NCBI GenBank assembly: GCA_024227565.1
Contig: JAAEUE010000333.1
Coordinates: 42,194-106,193, forward strand
Direction of reading: 5' to 3'
Source: Alphaproteobacteria bacterium
GTDB taxonomy: Bacteria > Pseudomonadota > Alphaproteobacteria > Rhizobiales > CAJQND01
Length of the DNA: 64,000 nt
The translations under genes and the position numbers were made by a program. The notes beneath the pieces were generated by a model that was not told the DNA's origin, did no database searches, and saw only the letters and a program-made list of their open reading frames with translations. Within the stretch, counting starts at the first letter, position 1. Every line of letters begins with the position of its first letter. Positions 34,274-43,500 of this stretch are shown here, piece after piece.

Positions 34274-35194
34274 ATGAAGATCGCAATTGTCGGGGCTGGT
34301 GCGATGGGCTCCATCTACGCGGGATTGATGGCGGACGCAGGCAATGAAGTTTGGGCGCTGGACACTTGGGCTGAACACATTGAGGCCATTCAGCAGAATG
34401 GTTTGCGGGTGGAAGGCGCGAGCGGCGACAGGCTGGTGAAAACTGTTCAGGCCACCACGGACACCTCTGCTCCGGGACAGTGCGACCTGGTGATCATCGC
34501 CACCAAGGCTTCCGGTGTGGAGAGTGCGGCCAAATCATTGGGTCCCATGCTGCGCGACGACACATTGGTGCTGACCATCCAAAACGGCGTTGGGGCCGGC
34601 GAGCGCATTAGCCAACACATGCCCGCCGACAATGTGTTGCTGGGCGTTGCGCAGGGGTTTGGAGCTTCCATGAAAGGTCCAGGCCATGCTCACCACAATG
34701 GTATGAGCCTCATCCGCATTGGTGAAATGCAAGGCGGCTCGGTTGAGCGCAGCGAGAAGGTTGCAGACCTTTGGCGCGCCTCCGGTTTTGAAGCCAAGGC
34801 GTTTGAAGACATCAACCAGCTGATCTGGGAGAAGTTGATTTGCAATGTGGCCTACAGCGGCCCGTGCACAGTGTTCAACCGCACCATCGGCGAGATCATG
34901 GCAGACCCGCACTCCTGGCAGATCAGCCATACTTGCGCCCAGGAAGCCTTCGATGTGGCGAAGGCGAAAGGCATCAACATCACCTTTGACGATGCCAAGA
35001 CCTACGTCGCCAACTTCGGCTCCAACATGCCCAATGCCCGGCCCTCCATGTTGCTCGACCACATGGCACGGCGTGCATCGGAAATCGACTTCATCAATGG
35101 CGCGATCCCAGTTGAAGCCAACGCTTTAGGTCTGAATGCACCCTACAATGAGGTGATCTCAGGTATCGTAAGATCGCGGGAGGCTGAATTTTAG
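34274..35194 (+). CDS. 2-dehydropantoate 2-reductase family (PanE/ApbA-like)
   Basis: A 306-residue two-domain NADP oxidoreductase: IAIVGAGAMGSIYAGLM near 3-19, TIQNGVGAGERI near 98-110 and the catalytic Lys region LIWEKLICNVAYSGPC near 183-198 followed by R/E-rich helices and MLLDHMARRASEIDFINGAI near 258-277. True ketopantoate reductases and several catabolic paralogues share this layout; next to PhyH/CitE/MarR a catabolic role is more likely than pantothenate synthesis. Confidence 0.8.
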   Translation: MKIAIVGAGAMGSIYAGLMADAGNEVWALDTWAEHIEAIQQNGLRVEGASGDRLVKTVQATTDTSAPGQCDLVIIATKASGVESAAKSLGPMLRDDTLVLTIQNGVGAGERISQHMPADNVLLGVAQGFGASMKGPGHAHHNGMSLIRIGEMQGGSVERSEKVADLWRASGFEAKAFEDINQLIWEKLICNVAYSGPCTVFNRTIGEIMADPHSWQISHTCAQEAFDVAKAKGINITFDDAKTYVANFGSNMPNARPSMLLDHMARRASEIDFINGAIPVEANALGLNAPYNEVISGIVRSREAEF

Positions 35195-35199
35195 CAAAT

Positions 35200-35604
35200 T
35201 CATCCGGCGACAGAACAGGTTCCGCAGTCGCCGCGAATCTCGATCGTGGTCTTTGTGTTGGTGAATTTATGATCGGCGATCCAATGGGTGAGGCGCGTTG
35301 ATACCGCCTGATCGGAGAACTCTGAAACCAGGCCGCACTGTTCGCATATTGCAAAGGCGATCAAGCCGGAGGTGTGACAGTCCTCATGGCTGCAGGCCAC
35401 GAACGCGTTGAGGCTTTCAAGCCGATGCACAAGCCCGCCTGCCACCAGCTTTTCAAGGGCACGGTAAACCTGTGGCGGGGCGCGGAAGCCTTCGCTGCGG
35501 AGCTCATCCAGAATGGCATAGGCACTCATCGGCGCCTTTGCGTGGCTCAAGGCGCCCAGCACCATCTCCTGGTTCTTGGTTAGAGATGTCATCTGATCGC
35601 TCAT
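35200..35604 (-). CDS. zur: Zinc uptake regulator Zur (Fur family)
   Basis: A 134-residue Fur-family repressor. The winged helix covers about 5-65 (PMSAYAILDELRSEGFRAPPQVYRALEKLV); structural zinc CxxC pairs are CEQCG near 91-94 and CGTC near 129-132, with extra His/Cys ligands in CSHEDCH. Its start overlaps the znuB stop by 4 bp (ATGA), so it is the last gene of znuC-znuB-zur, and a Zur box lies before znuC. It should repress its own operon and znuA when zinc is ample. Confidence 0.9.
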   Translation of the reverse strand: MSDQMTSLTKNQEMVLGALSHAKAPMSAYAILDELRSEGFRAPPQVYRALEKLVAGGLVHRLESLNAFVACSHEDCHTSGLIAFAICEQCGLVSEFSDQAVSTRLTHWIADHKFTNTKTTIEIRGDCGTCSVAG

Positions 35605-36425
35605 GGCAGGGCTCCATCGCGTGGATCGTCGGTCGACTTTGAAAAGGCCGCCGGCAGTTGGCTTAGAAGGAATATACATAAAGCGGCGACAACCACGGAA
35701 GGTCCGGACGGGGTGTCAAAGCGCAGAGACCCGAAGAGGCCGCCCACCACCGCGCAAGCGCCGATGAGAGAGGCCAGCACGGCCATCTGCTCTGGCCCGG
35801 AGGAAAACCGCCGCGCGGTTGCCGCGGGGATGATGAGCAGAGCGGTGATCAAAAGAATGCCCACCAACTTCATGGCCATGGCTATGACCGATGCCATGAT
35901 CAGCATGAAAATCAATTTGCTGCGCTCTGGACGAAGCCCTTCGGCCTCTGCAATCTCTGTGTTGACCGTCGCGGTGAGCAGTGGCCGCCACACCGCCGCC
36001 AGCCCCAAGAGGATAACCACGCCCCCGCCATAGATGACCGCAAGGTCCGTCCGGGTCACTGCAAGGATGTCGCCGAACAGGAACCCCATGAGATCAACCT
36101 GCACCCAGGTCATGAACGCCAGGATGACCAGCCCCAAGGCCAATGTGGAATGAGAAAGGATGCCGAGCAGCGCATCGGTGGGCAGTGCGTTTCGGTTTTG
36201 CAGAAACACCAAGACCAGCGACACCGCCACGGCCACGGCAAACACACCGGCCACAAGCGACACGTCCAGCAGGAATGCCAGACCAACACCGAGCAGGGCT
36301 GAATGGGCCATGGTGTCTCCGAAATAGGACATGCGGCGCCACACCACAAAACATCCCAGCGGACCCACCACCAGCGCCAGGCCGATGCCCGCAAGCAATG
36401 CCCGGGTGAAGAAATCATCAAGCAT
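35601..36425 (-). CDS. znuB: Zinc ABC transporter permease ZnuB
   Basis: A 274-residue ABC-3 family permease with about eight hydrophobic helices: GPLGCFVVWRRMSYFGDTMAHSALLG near 20-45 is the family signature. Start at the ATG of MLDDFF overlapping the znuC stop by 8 bp; an upstream extension is open but not needed. Forms the membrane channel of the zinc importer with ZnuC and ZnuA. Confidence 0.9.
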   Translation of the reverse strand: MLDDFFTRALLAGIGLALVVGPLGCFVVWRRMSYFGDTMAHSALLGVGLAFLLDVSLVAGVFAVAVAVSLVLVFLQNRNALPTDALLGILSHSTLALGLVILAFMTWVQVDLMGFLFGDILAVTRTDLAVIYGGGVVILLGLAAVWRPLLTATVNTEIAEAEGLRPERSKLIFMLIMASVIAMAMKLVGILLITALLIIPAATARRFSSGPEQMAVLASLIGACAVVGGLFGSLRFDTPSGPSVVVAALCIFLLSQLPAAFSKSTDDPRDGALP

Positions 36426-37269
36426 GGGGCAGGTGCTCCTTGGGCGGGCTGTCAGGTTCGTCATGATGATGTCCATCGCCAGGGTGGCAGTGGTCGGTCA
36501 CCGTGCCGTCTGAATGACGCACGCGGCCGTCGGACAGGTGCACATGGTCGTGGTCGTGCCGATAGATAGCCAGAGTTTCAGATGCCTGCTTGCCGAACAG
36601 CCGCACATATTCCGGATCGGCTGCAACCGCATCCGGCGATCCGGTGCAGCACACGTGCCCGTTTAGGCAGATCACCGTATCGGTTGCCGCCATCACCATG
36701 TGCAGGTCATGTGAAATCAGAAGAATGCCGCAACCGGTTGTCTCACGGATCTCCTGAATGAGATCGTAAAGGGCAATCTCGCCGGCAAAGTCCACGCCCT
36801 GCACCGGTTCATCGAGAACCAGAATGTCAGGCTTGCCGATCATCGCGCGGGCCAGAAGGGCGCGTTGAAATTCGCCGCCCGACAAGTTTTGCACTTGTGC
36901 GTCGGCCAACCGTGCGATGCCTACTGCGTCCAGCGTCTCCGTGACTGCCGATGGGGAATGGTGCGCCCCCAATGTGAGCAACCGGCGCACTGTGAGCGGT
37001 AAAGTGCGGTCAATGTTCAGCTTTTGCGGCACATAGCCAATTGTCAGGCCTGGTTTGCGGGTGCTGAGGCCCTCATCAGGTTTAAACAGCCCAATGGCCA
37101 TCTTCACCGTCGTGCTTTTGCCTGACCCGTTGGGGCCAATCAGAGTGACGATTTCACCCGGCTGCACCTGAAGGTCCACATTGCGCACCAGCCAACGACC
37201 GGCGCGCCTAACACCTGCGCCGGACAATGCCATAAGAGGGGCCTGTCCATTCTTCACTATTGCGTCCAT
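36418..37269 (-). CDS. znuC: Zinc ABC transporter ATPase ZnuC
   Basis: A 283-residue ABC ATPase: Walker A GPNGSGKST near 45-53, signature LSGGEFQRA near 128-136, Walker B ILVLDEP near 149-155, and a switch His in LLISHDLHMV. The last 50 residues are His-rich (HDHDHVHL, HHHDEP), common in zinc ABC proteins. Start chosen at the ATG of MDAIVKNG, just downstream of the Zur box. Confidence 0.9.
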   Translation of the reverse strand: MDAIVKNGQAPLMALSGAGVRRAGRWLVRNVDLQVQPGEIVTLIGPNGSGKSTTVKMAIGLFKPDEGLSTRKPGLTIGYVPQKLNIDRTLPLTVRRLLTLGAHHSPSAVTETLDAVGIARLADAQVQNLSGGEFQRALLARAMIGKPDILVLDEPVQGVDFAGEIALYDLIQEIRETTGCGILLISHDLHMVMAATDTVICLNGHVCCTGSPDAVAADPEYVRLFGKQASETLAIYRHDHDHVHLSDGRVRHSDGTVTDHCHPGDGHHHDEPDSPPKEHLPHA

Positions 37270-37299
37270 CAAAACCTTGTGTAAATGATCGTTTGCCGA

Positions 37300-37318
37300 T
37301 ATGTTATAGTATAACATA
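37300..37318. promoter_or_regulatory. Zur box between znuC and znuA
   Basis: TATGTTATA-G-TATAACATA: a perfect 19-bp palindrome that matches the alphaproteobacterial Zur site (core ATGTTATANTATAACAT). It lies 30 bp before znuC and 53 bp before znuA, so it can repress both divergent promoters. Confidence 0.9.
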
Positions 37319-37371
37319 CTATCTCTCGAACGGCAATCTGCTTCACCCTTGCCAAAACCTCAGTTCTCAGC

Positions 37372-38292
37372 ATGAAACCATTGTTAGCCGTAATTTTCGC
37401 AACCCTTCTAGCGGTTGCCACTCCGGCATGGGCACAAGAGCCTGGCCTGTCTGTGGTCACTTCAATCAAGCCCATTCATTCCCTGGTGGCGGCCGTGATG
37501 GAAGGCGCCGGCAAGCCACACCTGATTGTGCGCGGCCTAAGCTCACCTCACGCTTACAGTATGCGGCCTTCAGATGCCCGCGCGCTGCAGCAGGCCAAGT
37601 TGGTGTTCTGGATCGGACCGGAATTTGAAGCCTTTTTGCGCTCACCGCTTGCCGCTCTCTCCCACGGACCGAAGATCGTGGCCTTGGCCGAGGCCTCGGG
37701 CATCAAAAAGAGGCGCCTTCCAGACAGGCACCACGACCATGATCATGCCGATGAGGGGGATGACCATCCTTCGGGGCCGTTTGATTTGCACCTGTGGCTC
37801 GACCCGCATAACGCCATCGCCATGGTGCGGGCCGCCGAAACGGCATTGGTGGCCGCGGACCCCGGCAATGCTGTGCTGTACCGCAGCAACAGCCAGGAGA
37901 CGATAACCGGTCTGCAACGCCTGACCGCTTCGGTTGGGAAAGGACTTGCCGGTGTCCGTGGCCGTCCCTTCGTTGTGTTCCACGACGCTTACGCCTATTT
38001 CGAGCACCGTTTCGGCCTTCGTGCAGCGGCGGCCATCGCTGTCAATCCGGAAACACCTCCAGGCGCGAAGAGGGTGGCGGAAATCCAGGCCCGGATCAGC
38101 GAGCTTGGTGTGGTCTGTGTCTTTGCCGAGCCCCAATTCTCGTCGAAGCTGGTTGCCCTGCTCACGGATGGAACCGGCGCCAAGCCGGCGCATCTTGATC
38201 CGTTGGGCGCACTTTCCGAACCCGGCCCCGAGCACTATCCCAATTTGATTCGCCAGCTTGCAGCATCGTTTCGCGACTGCCTGTCTCCTTAA
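37372..38292 (+). CDS. znuA: Zinc ABC transporter substrate-binding protein ZnuA
   Basis: A 306-residue periplasmic protein with a signal peptide (MKPLLAVIFATLLAVATPAWA). Zinc ligands are in SPHAYSMRPSD (His near 63), DLHLWLDPHNA (His near 141-147) and VFHDAYAYFE near 205; a His/Asp-rich loop (RHHDHDHADEGDD) lies near 118-130. Delivers zinc to ZnuBC. Divergent from the znuC-znuB-zur operon. Confidence 0.9.
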   Translation: MKPLLAVIFATLLAVATPAWAQEPGLSVVTSIKPIHSLVAAVMEGAGKPHLIVRGLSSPHAYSMRPSDARALQQAKLVFWIGPEFEAFLRSPLAALSHGPKIVALAEASGIKKRRLPDRHHDHDHADEGDDHPSGPFDLHLWLDPHNAIAMVRAAETALVAADPGNAVLYRSNSQETITGLQRLTASVGKGLAGVRGRPFVVFHDAYAYFEHRFGLRAAAAIAVNPETPPGAKRVAEIQARISELGVVCVFAEPQFSSKLVALLTDGTGAKPAHLDPLGALSEPGPEHYPNLIRQLAASFRDCLSP

Positions 38293-38352
38293 AGGGAACC
38301 ATGCAGGCGCGCGCTGTGTTCAGGTGCTATGGGTTGTAAATAATTACTCATC

Positions 38353-38381
38353 TTGACATGTTATTTATGTGCCTTTAGCGT
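38353..38381 (+). promoter_or_regulatory. Candidate sigma-70 promoter for the acyltransferase gene
   Basis: TTGACA at 38353-38358, a 17-bp spacer and TAGCGT at 38376-38381. The -35 is perfect, the -10 weak. It lies 36 bp before the GTG start. Confidence 0.4.
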
Positions 38382-38416
38382 CATTTTTTCACACAACAAA
38401 CGCTCCGGGGATTACA

Positions 38417-39034
38417 GTGGCGAAGTCAGAGAGTAAGCAAAACAGCACGGACTCAAAAACCAAGGACAAAAACGGCAAGGCCGAGGCTGAGGGCGAAAGT
38501 AAGGAAGAAACCTCAGCAATTGACCCGGAAGTTGCACGCAAAGTCGCGGAGGTCCGATCACATGTTCGCGAGAGTTTCGGCAATGTGGCGATGGCGATGA
38601 TGATGCTTCCGCGCTACAGGCACCAGACATTGGCCGATCTTCAGCACCTGCTCCTGGACCCCTTGATCCGCGACCGGGTTGCTATTGCCTACCCGGCCGT
38701 CACCGAAAGTGTCGAAACGCACAGTGAAATTGCCGATGTAGCCGGTATGGCCATCTGGGCCAGCGTTTCCGACGAGGTGGACGAAAAGATCCGCGATCAA
38801 ATCAAGGCCGGCACCTTCCCGCTTCGCCTGCAAGGCGATGAGTGGACGTCCGGTGAAACCTGTTGGCTGATCGATATCATTGCGCCGGACCGCAAGGCGA
38901 CCGCCAATGTGATCGCCAACTTCCGGCAGGTGGTGAAAGAGGGAACCTTGCGGTTGCATCCCATCGTCAGCCGGCTGGTTGATGAAGAGGCGCTGGAAAA
39001 AATGGGCGCTCAGAAGCTCGCTGACGCGAATTGA
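38417..39034 (+). CDS. RTX toxin-activating lysine acyltransferase (HlyC-like)
   Basis: A 205-residue protein. After a charged, low-complexity N-terminus (residues 1-40, Lys/Glu/Ser/Asp-rich) it shows the HlyC/toxin-activating acyltransferase pattern: LPRYRHQTLADLQHLLLDPL near 68-87, PVGVAIWASVSDEVDEKI-like MAIWASVSDEVD near 110, WTSGETCWLIDIIAPDRKA near 142-160, and LHPIVSRLVDEEALEKMG. HlyC enzymes move an acyl group from acyl-ACP to lysines of RTX toxins. GTG start after CCGGGG. Not next to any RTX gene; the one RTX protein here has three lysines only, so the target is open. Confidence 0.75.
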   Translation: MAKSESKQNSTDSKTKDKNGKAEAEGESKEETSAIDPEVARKVAEVRSHVRESFGNVAMAMMMLPRYRHQTLADLQHLLLDPLIRDRVAIAYPAVTESVETHSEIADVAGMAIWASVSDEVDEKIRDQIKAGTFPLRLQGDEWTSGETCWLIDIIAPDRKATANVIANFRQVVKEGTLRLHPIVSRLVDEEALEKMGAQKLADAN

Positions 39035-39210
39035 TCTGAATTTTAACTTCTCTGCATTATGGATGAGCCTGCTCGAGCGGCCGTGTGCGATGCGGTCGTC
39101 TGAGCTGGAACCTGGCGCGCAGAATTTTCAAGTGCGTCTGTCGCCGGGTTGGCTTTTGGCCGTTCTGAGAACGCCTTGGGCTTTGCTTGTGAATTTTGTG
39201 GGGAAAATTG

Positions 39211-40512
39211 ATGGGTTCGATCCTGCAGAGCGGCGCGCTCACAGCGAATTTGCGCAGCTACGCGCGAGGTCACATCGTTCTGCGCACCCGGTTTCAGCTT
39301 TTCGGAGGCATCGTGTTTGCGGTGTTTTTACCCTATTTGCTGATCTTGCCCTACGTAGAACATTTCTGGACCGATCCAAGCAAAGCCAACACAATGGCCG
39401 CGTCCTGTGCGGCCATTGTGTTGGGCTTCTATTTGCACCGCCGCATGACGAATTTCCCCGGCGTTCAGGCCACCTTCTACATTGCGCCGATCTTTGTTGG
39501 CTGTTTTGCTCTGTTTGCGTTTTTGTTTCTCATTTCGCGGGTTGAGTACAGCCGGTTCCAATTCTTCTCTGCCATGTCGGCTTCTGTTGTCTGGTTCTAT
39601 GCCATTCACGTCATGACGCGCCGGTTGCGCCAGCTCAAGCTGGCGGTTGTGCCCGATGGCGCCGCTTCACGGTTGTTACCGTTGGACGGCGTCGTCTGGT
39701 CAGTTCTGCGCCGTGCAGAATTTCCAGCCTGGCCAATCGATGCTCTGGTGGTGGATCTGCGCAGCGATCTCGACGAGGATTGGGGCCGCTTTATCACCGA
39801 TGCGGCTTTGGCCGGAATTCCGGTGTTTCACGTCAAAAATGTGAAGGAATCCCTGACCGGCCGGGTTGAGATCGATCATCTCTCCGAGAACGTCTTTGGG
39901 TCCTTGGTGCCCGGCCTTTTGTATTTGAAACTCAAGTTCGCGCTGGAATGGTGCGTGGCTGCGGTCGCGGCGGTTTTCCTGCTCCCGGTCATGGCCCTCA
40001 TCGCCCTGCTGATACGGCTGGAAAGCTCCGGTCCGGTCATGTTCGCACAGCGCCGGATGGGCTATCAGGGCACGCCCTTCACCATGTACAAATTCCGCAC
40101 CATGCTGGTGTCCGACAAGGGTTCAACGTGTGCTGAGGATGAGAAGACGGAGGAAAACGATCCACGCATAACCCGGTGCGGCAAGTGGTTACGGAGACAC
40201 CGGCTTGATGAAATCTTGCAGGTGTTCAACATCCTGCGCGGCGAGATGAGCTGGATCGGCCCGCGGCCGGAGGCCATCAACCTCTCCAAGTCATACGAAG
40301 CCGAGCTTCCCTACTATAGGTATAGACATATTGTGCGGCCGGGCATTTCCGGCTGGGCCCAGGTCAACCAGGGCCATGTGGCAGACGTGCATGACGTTCA
40401 CGAAAAGCTCTACTACGACTTCTACTACATCAAGCACTGTTCGTTATGGCTCGATATCCTGATTACGCTCAGAACCGTGCGCACCATGATCCGGGGCACC
40501 GGCGCCAAGTGA
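39211..40512 (+). CDS. Exopolysaccharide polyprenyl-phosphate sugar phosphotransferase
   Basis: A 433-residue WbaP/ExoY/GumD-like initiating enzyme. Residues 20-170 contain several membrane helices with a linker, another helix near 250-272, then the catalytic bacterial sugar transferase domain: FAQRRMGYQGTPFTMYKFRTM near 285-305, RLDEILQVFNILRGEMSWIGPRPE near 335-360, and RPGISGWAQVNQG near 378-390. It moves a sugar-1-phosphate to undecaprenyl phosphate. No polymerase or transferase gene adjoins it, so it may serve the cluster at 0.1-12.5 kb. Ribosome site GGGGA. Confidence 0.9.
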   Translation: MGSILQSGALTANLRSYARGHIVLRTRFQLFGGIVFAVFLPYLLILPYVEHFWTDPSKANTMAASCAAIVLGFYLHRRMTNFPGVQATFYIAPIFVGCFALFAFLFLISRVEYSRFQFFSAMSASVVWFYAIHVMTRRLRQLKLAVVPDGAASRLLPLDGVVWSVLRRAEFPAWPIDALVVDLRSDLDEDWGRFITDAALAGIPVFHVKNVKESLTGRVEIDHLSENVFGSLVPGLLYLKLKFALEWCVAAVAAVFLLPVMALIALLIRLESSGPVMFAQRRMGYQGTPFTMYKFRTMLVSDKGSTCAEDEKTEENDPRITRCGKWLRRHRLDEILQVFNILRGEMSWIGPRPEAINLSKSYEAELPYYRYRHIVRPGISGWAQVNQGHVADVHDVHEKLYYDFYYIKHCSLWLDILITLRTVRTMIRGTGAK

Positions 40513-40519
40513 GAGGCAC

Positions 40520-43500
40520 TCAACGGCCTGGCTGATCAATGTGAGCGTGGAGCTGGTCTTCAATTCTCTGCACGGCATCGATCATGATCCGGCGTTCTTG
40601 CGCCGTTTTGTTCTGGCCGTCATCCAAGGCGTCTCGCAGGAACTCCAGGTGCTCAAAGATTGAGTTCATCTTCAAGACCGAGCCACCACGCGCCCAGGCT
40701 TTCTTGTAGCCCTTGGTGATCTTGGCAACCCAGTCATCAATGAACGCTTCGCTCTGATCCAGCTGCTTTGCCGAAATGCTCTTGCCCCCCTTTTTGGGAA
40801 GCAGCAGATCCGTTGCTTGATTTACGAACTGTACCAACTCGATATCGGTCAGTGCCGCATAGTTCCAGAAGCTGGGCCGGACCCCATCGGAAATCTGCGC
40901 ACCTCGCTTCGCCGCAACAATTTTTTCTCCATCGTCCGAAACCACATCCGCAGACCCGCCCCGCAACTTGATCAGCGCGTTCGCCAACAACCAATTGGTG
41001 AGCGAATAATATGGATTGTAGGCTTTTGTCGCCACCGCCAGCTCATAGCCCTGCTTATAATATTCGGCCATCTCCTTGAGCCAGTTCAGTTCATCCTTTG
41101 AAATCTGGCTGGCGCGCTTTGCTGCGCTGCCCATCAGGTTCAGCCGCTCCACCGTTGGGCCAAGCCAGGTGTTAAGCCGCTTGAGATCCTGCATAGAGCT
41201 CTGGACCATCTTCAGCGTGTCTTTGGGCTTCGTGCTGCCGGCTGTTGTTCTTCCCTTGGCAATGTGAACCGCCAACCGGCACGAGAGATTTGCTTTCTGC
41301 TCTGCGGCTTTGATGGTGGCCCTGCCGTTTGGCGCTGCCAATGCGTCCGAATAGGCTGAAATGGCGTCCTGCAAGAGCCCAAGCGAACCTGCTGCCCGGG
41401 CCTGGCTCATCAAAATCTTGGTGTCTTTGCGCCAGTCTTCGGGGATCTGTTCGATGATGGCATTGAAGTTTTTCACATGCCAGCTGAGGTCCTTGCCCTC
41501 TGCGGCCTGGGCCCTCTGGGCGATTTCCTCAAACTCCAACACCGCCTCATATGGTTGGTACCAGCTCTTGCCCTGCTCGCCGCCATTGTTTGCCCCGGAT
41601 GCATTTAGCCTGAAGTTGGGATCACCATAGGCTTGATAGGCGCCCCAGGTGTTGGTTTCCGGATGAGCGCCATAGGTTTGCTCGCGCGCAATGCGCACCG
41701 CGTCGATGAAGTTCGCATTCTGGTCCAGCATCTGGCCGTAGAACGTCCTGGCAAATGTTGATGCCGCAGCATCGTCAACCGCCCAGCCGGCTGCAATTAC
41801 GGCCTTTGCTCCGATCTTGATAAACTGAGTGGCGAGGTTGGCGGCAAGCTCGTGATAGCGCGCACCGGCATCCTCTTCCACCGAGGGGTCGATCTGGCCC
41901 AGGAAGCAGCAATTCAAGAACACCAGCTCAGGCACTGAATGCAGTTGGTTGACGGCCCCAGGGGTCAGGTAAAGACCATCGCCCAGCACCAGTCCGGTGT
42001 GTTTCTGGCCCTCTATCTCCTGATCGAACACCCCGTGAGCTGCCATATGCAGGATCCGGTAGTGGTGCCCCATGAGCCTGGAAATCACCGAGGTGGGGAG
42101 CGTGCGAATTTCCTCATCCACCGCATATCCGGCCCGGCTGAGCAGTCCTGAAACAGCATTTGCTTCAGCCTCCGCACCAGGCAATGCGCTAAAGTATCGG
42201 GACTTTTGCTCAGGCTTGGGGTCGCCCACCACAAGTGCCGCATGCTCCGCAATGGTGACCACGTCTTCGCGGAACCGCTCTTCATGCAGCTGGCGAATGA
42301 GCCCCGCCCGCACCGCCAGTGGACGGCCATCTTCCTGATTGTCGTCCTCCAGCAGCTCCCAAGGATATTTTGCGGCGAACACATCGAGCATCAGCACAAG
42401 GCCTTGCTTGTCTTCGGCGCGCAGCTTCAAACGCCTCGGCATGAGCAATTCGAACAACGTTCGCCCCGGACCGGCACTCATCGCGTTCAAGTTTGCTTGA
42501 TTGACCGCAGCATCGATGAAGGCATCCGCCAAGGTCAGGGTATCGGCCACCACACTGTCTTCAATGCGTGCGCGCCCCGTGAGGTTGGCAAAGCGCAAGC
42601 CCGTTGGCTGTTTGGTGGCAGCAACATTTTCGATCTGCTTTATCTCGACCCGGCGCAGCCATGACGGATCATCGTCAAGCACCAGCCGCCGGATATTGCC
42701 TTCACCGGAGTGCAGTTCACGCGAAAACTCAATTCTGTCGGCAAACCGTTGACGCAGGCTTATATGGGCCAACTCGCGCATCGCGCGGATGGCCCGGTCC
42801 TCATAAAGCTCGATGATCTCGACCTTTTTAAGAGACCCAAGCGCGCCTGTGTCTTGAATGTGAATGATGGCGTCGAGCAACGCCGTGAGGCCATTGCGCA
42901 TCCCCAAGCCGCCGTCGCCCGAACCGATGATCAAGGTGGACAAGCCTTTGCCGATTTGGCTCGAATGAGTTTCGGCAGAAGAATGCGCCAGCTCTTCCTT
43001 TGCGGTGAGCCCATAGCGGCGCAGGCCCAGTGAGAGCGCCTTGGTCAGGTTGCCCAGGGTCAACTCGCCAACCACGCCCAAGCCAACCACAACGGCGCCC
43101 GGTGGGTCAGATTCCGGATCGAGAATAACTTCGCATGTGCCCTCCCGGCCCGGATACAGCGCAAGCTTGTGGCGATCTGTAAGGCGCCCGCCCAGACGCC
43201 TGTCGAGCAAACGTTCTGCACCGTTCAAATTGTCCATCGAATAGTGACCGATCATCACCGGGTAGTCGGAGAATGCCAAATCGCCGAGGCGCACCTGGAT
43301 CTTGACACGCTTTGCCTTGGCTTCGGTTTTCTTGCCTGTGGCCCCAACCGCAGCATCTTCCAGGGCGGCGGCATCCGGGTACATGGGCGCCACGTCGTCG
43401 ACCATCTCAAACGGCACTGCGCCGCCTCTGGAGACCGGCTGCGTGGCGCTGATCAGATTGGTGGATCCCCGCTCCAGGAGCTCCTCATAGCCCCGGAAGG

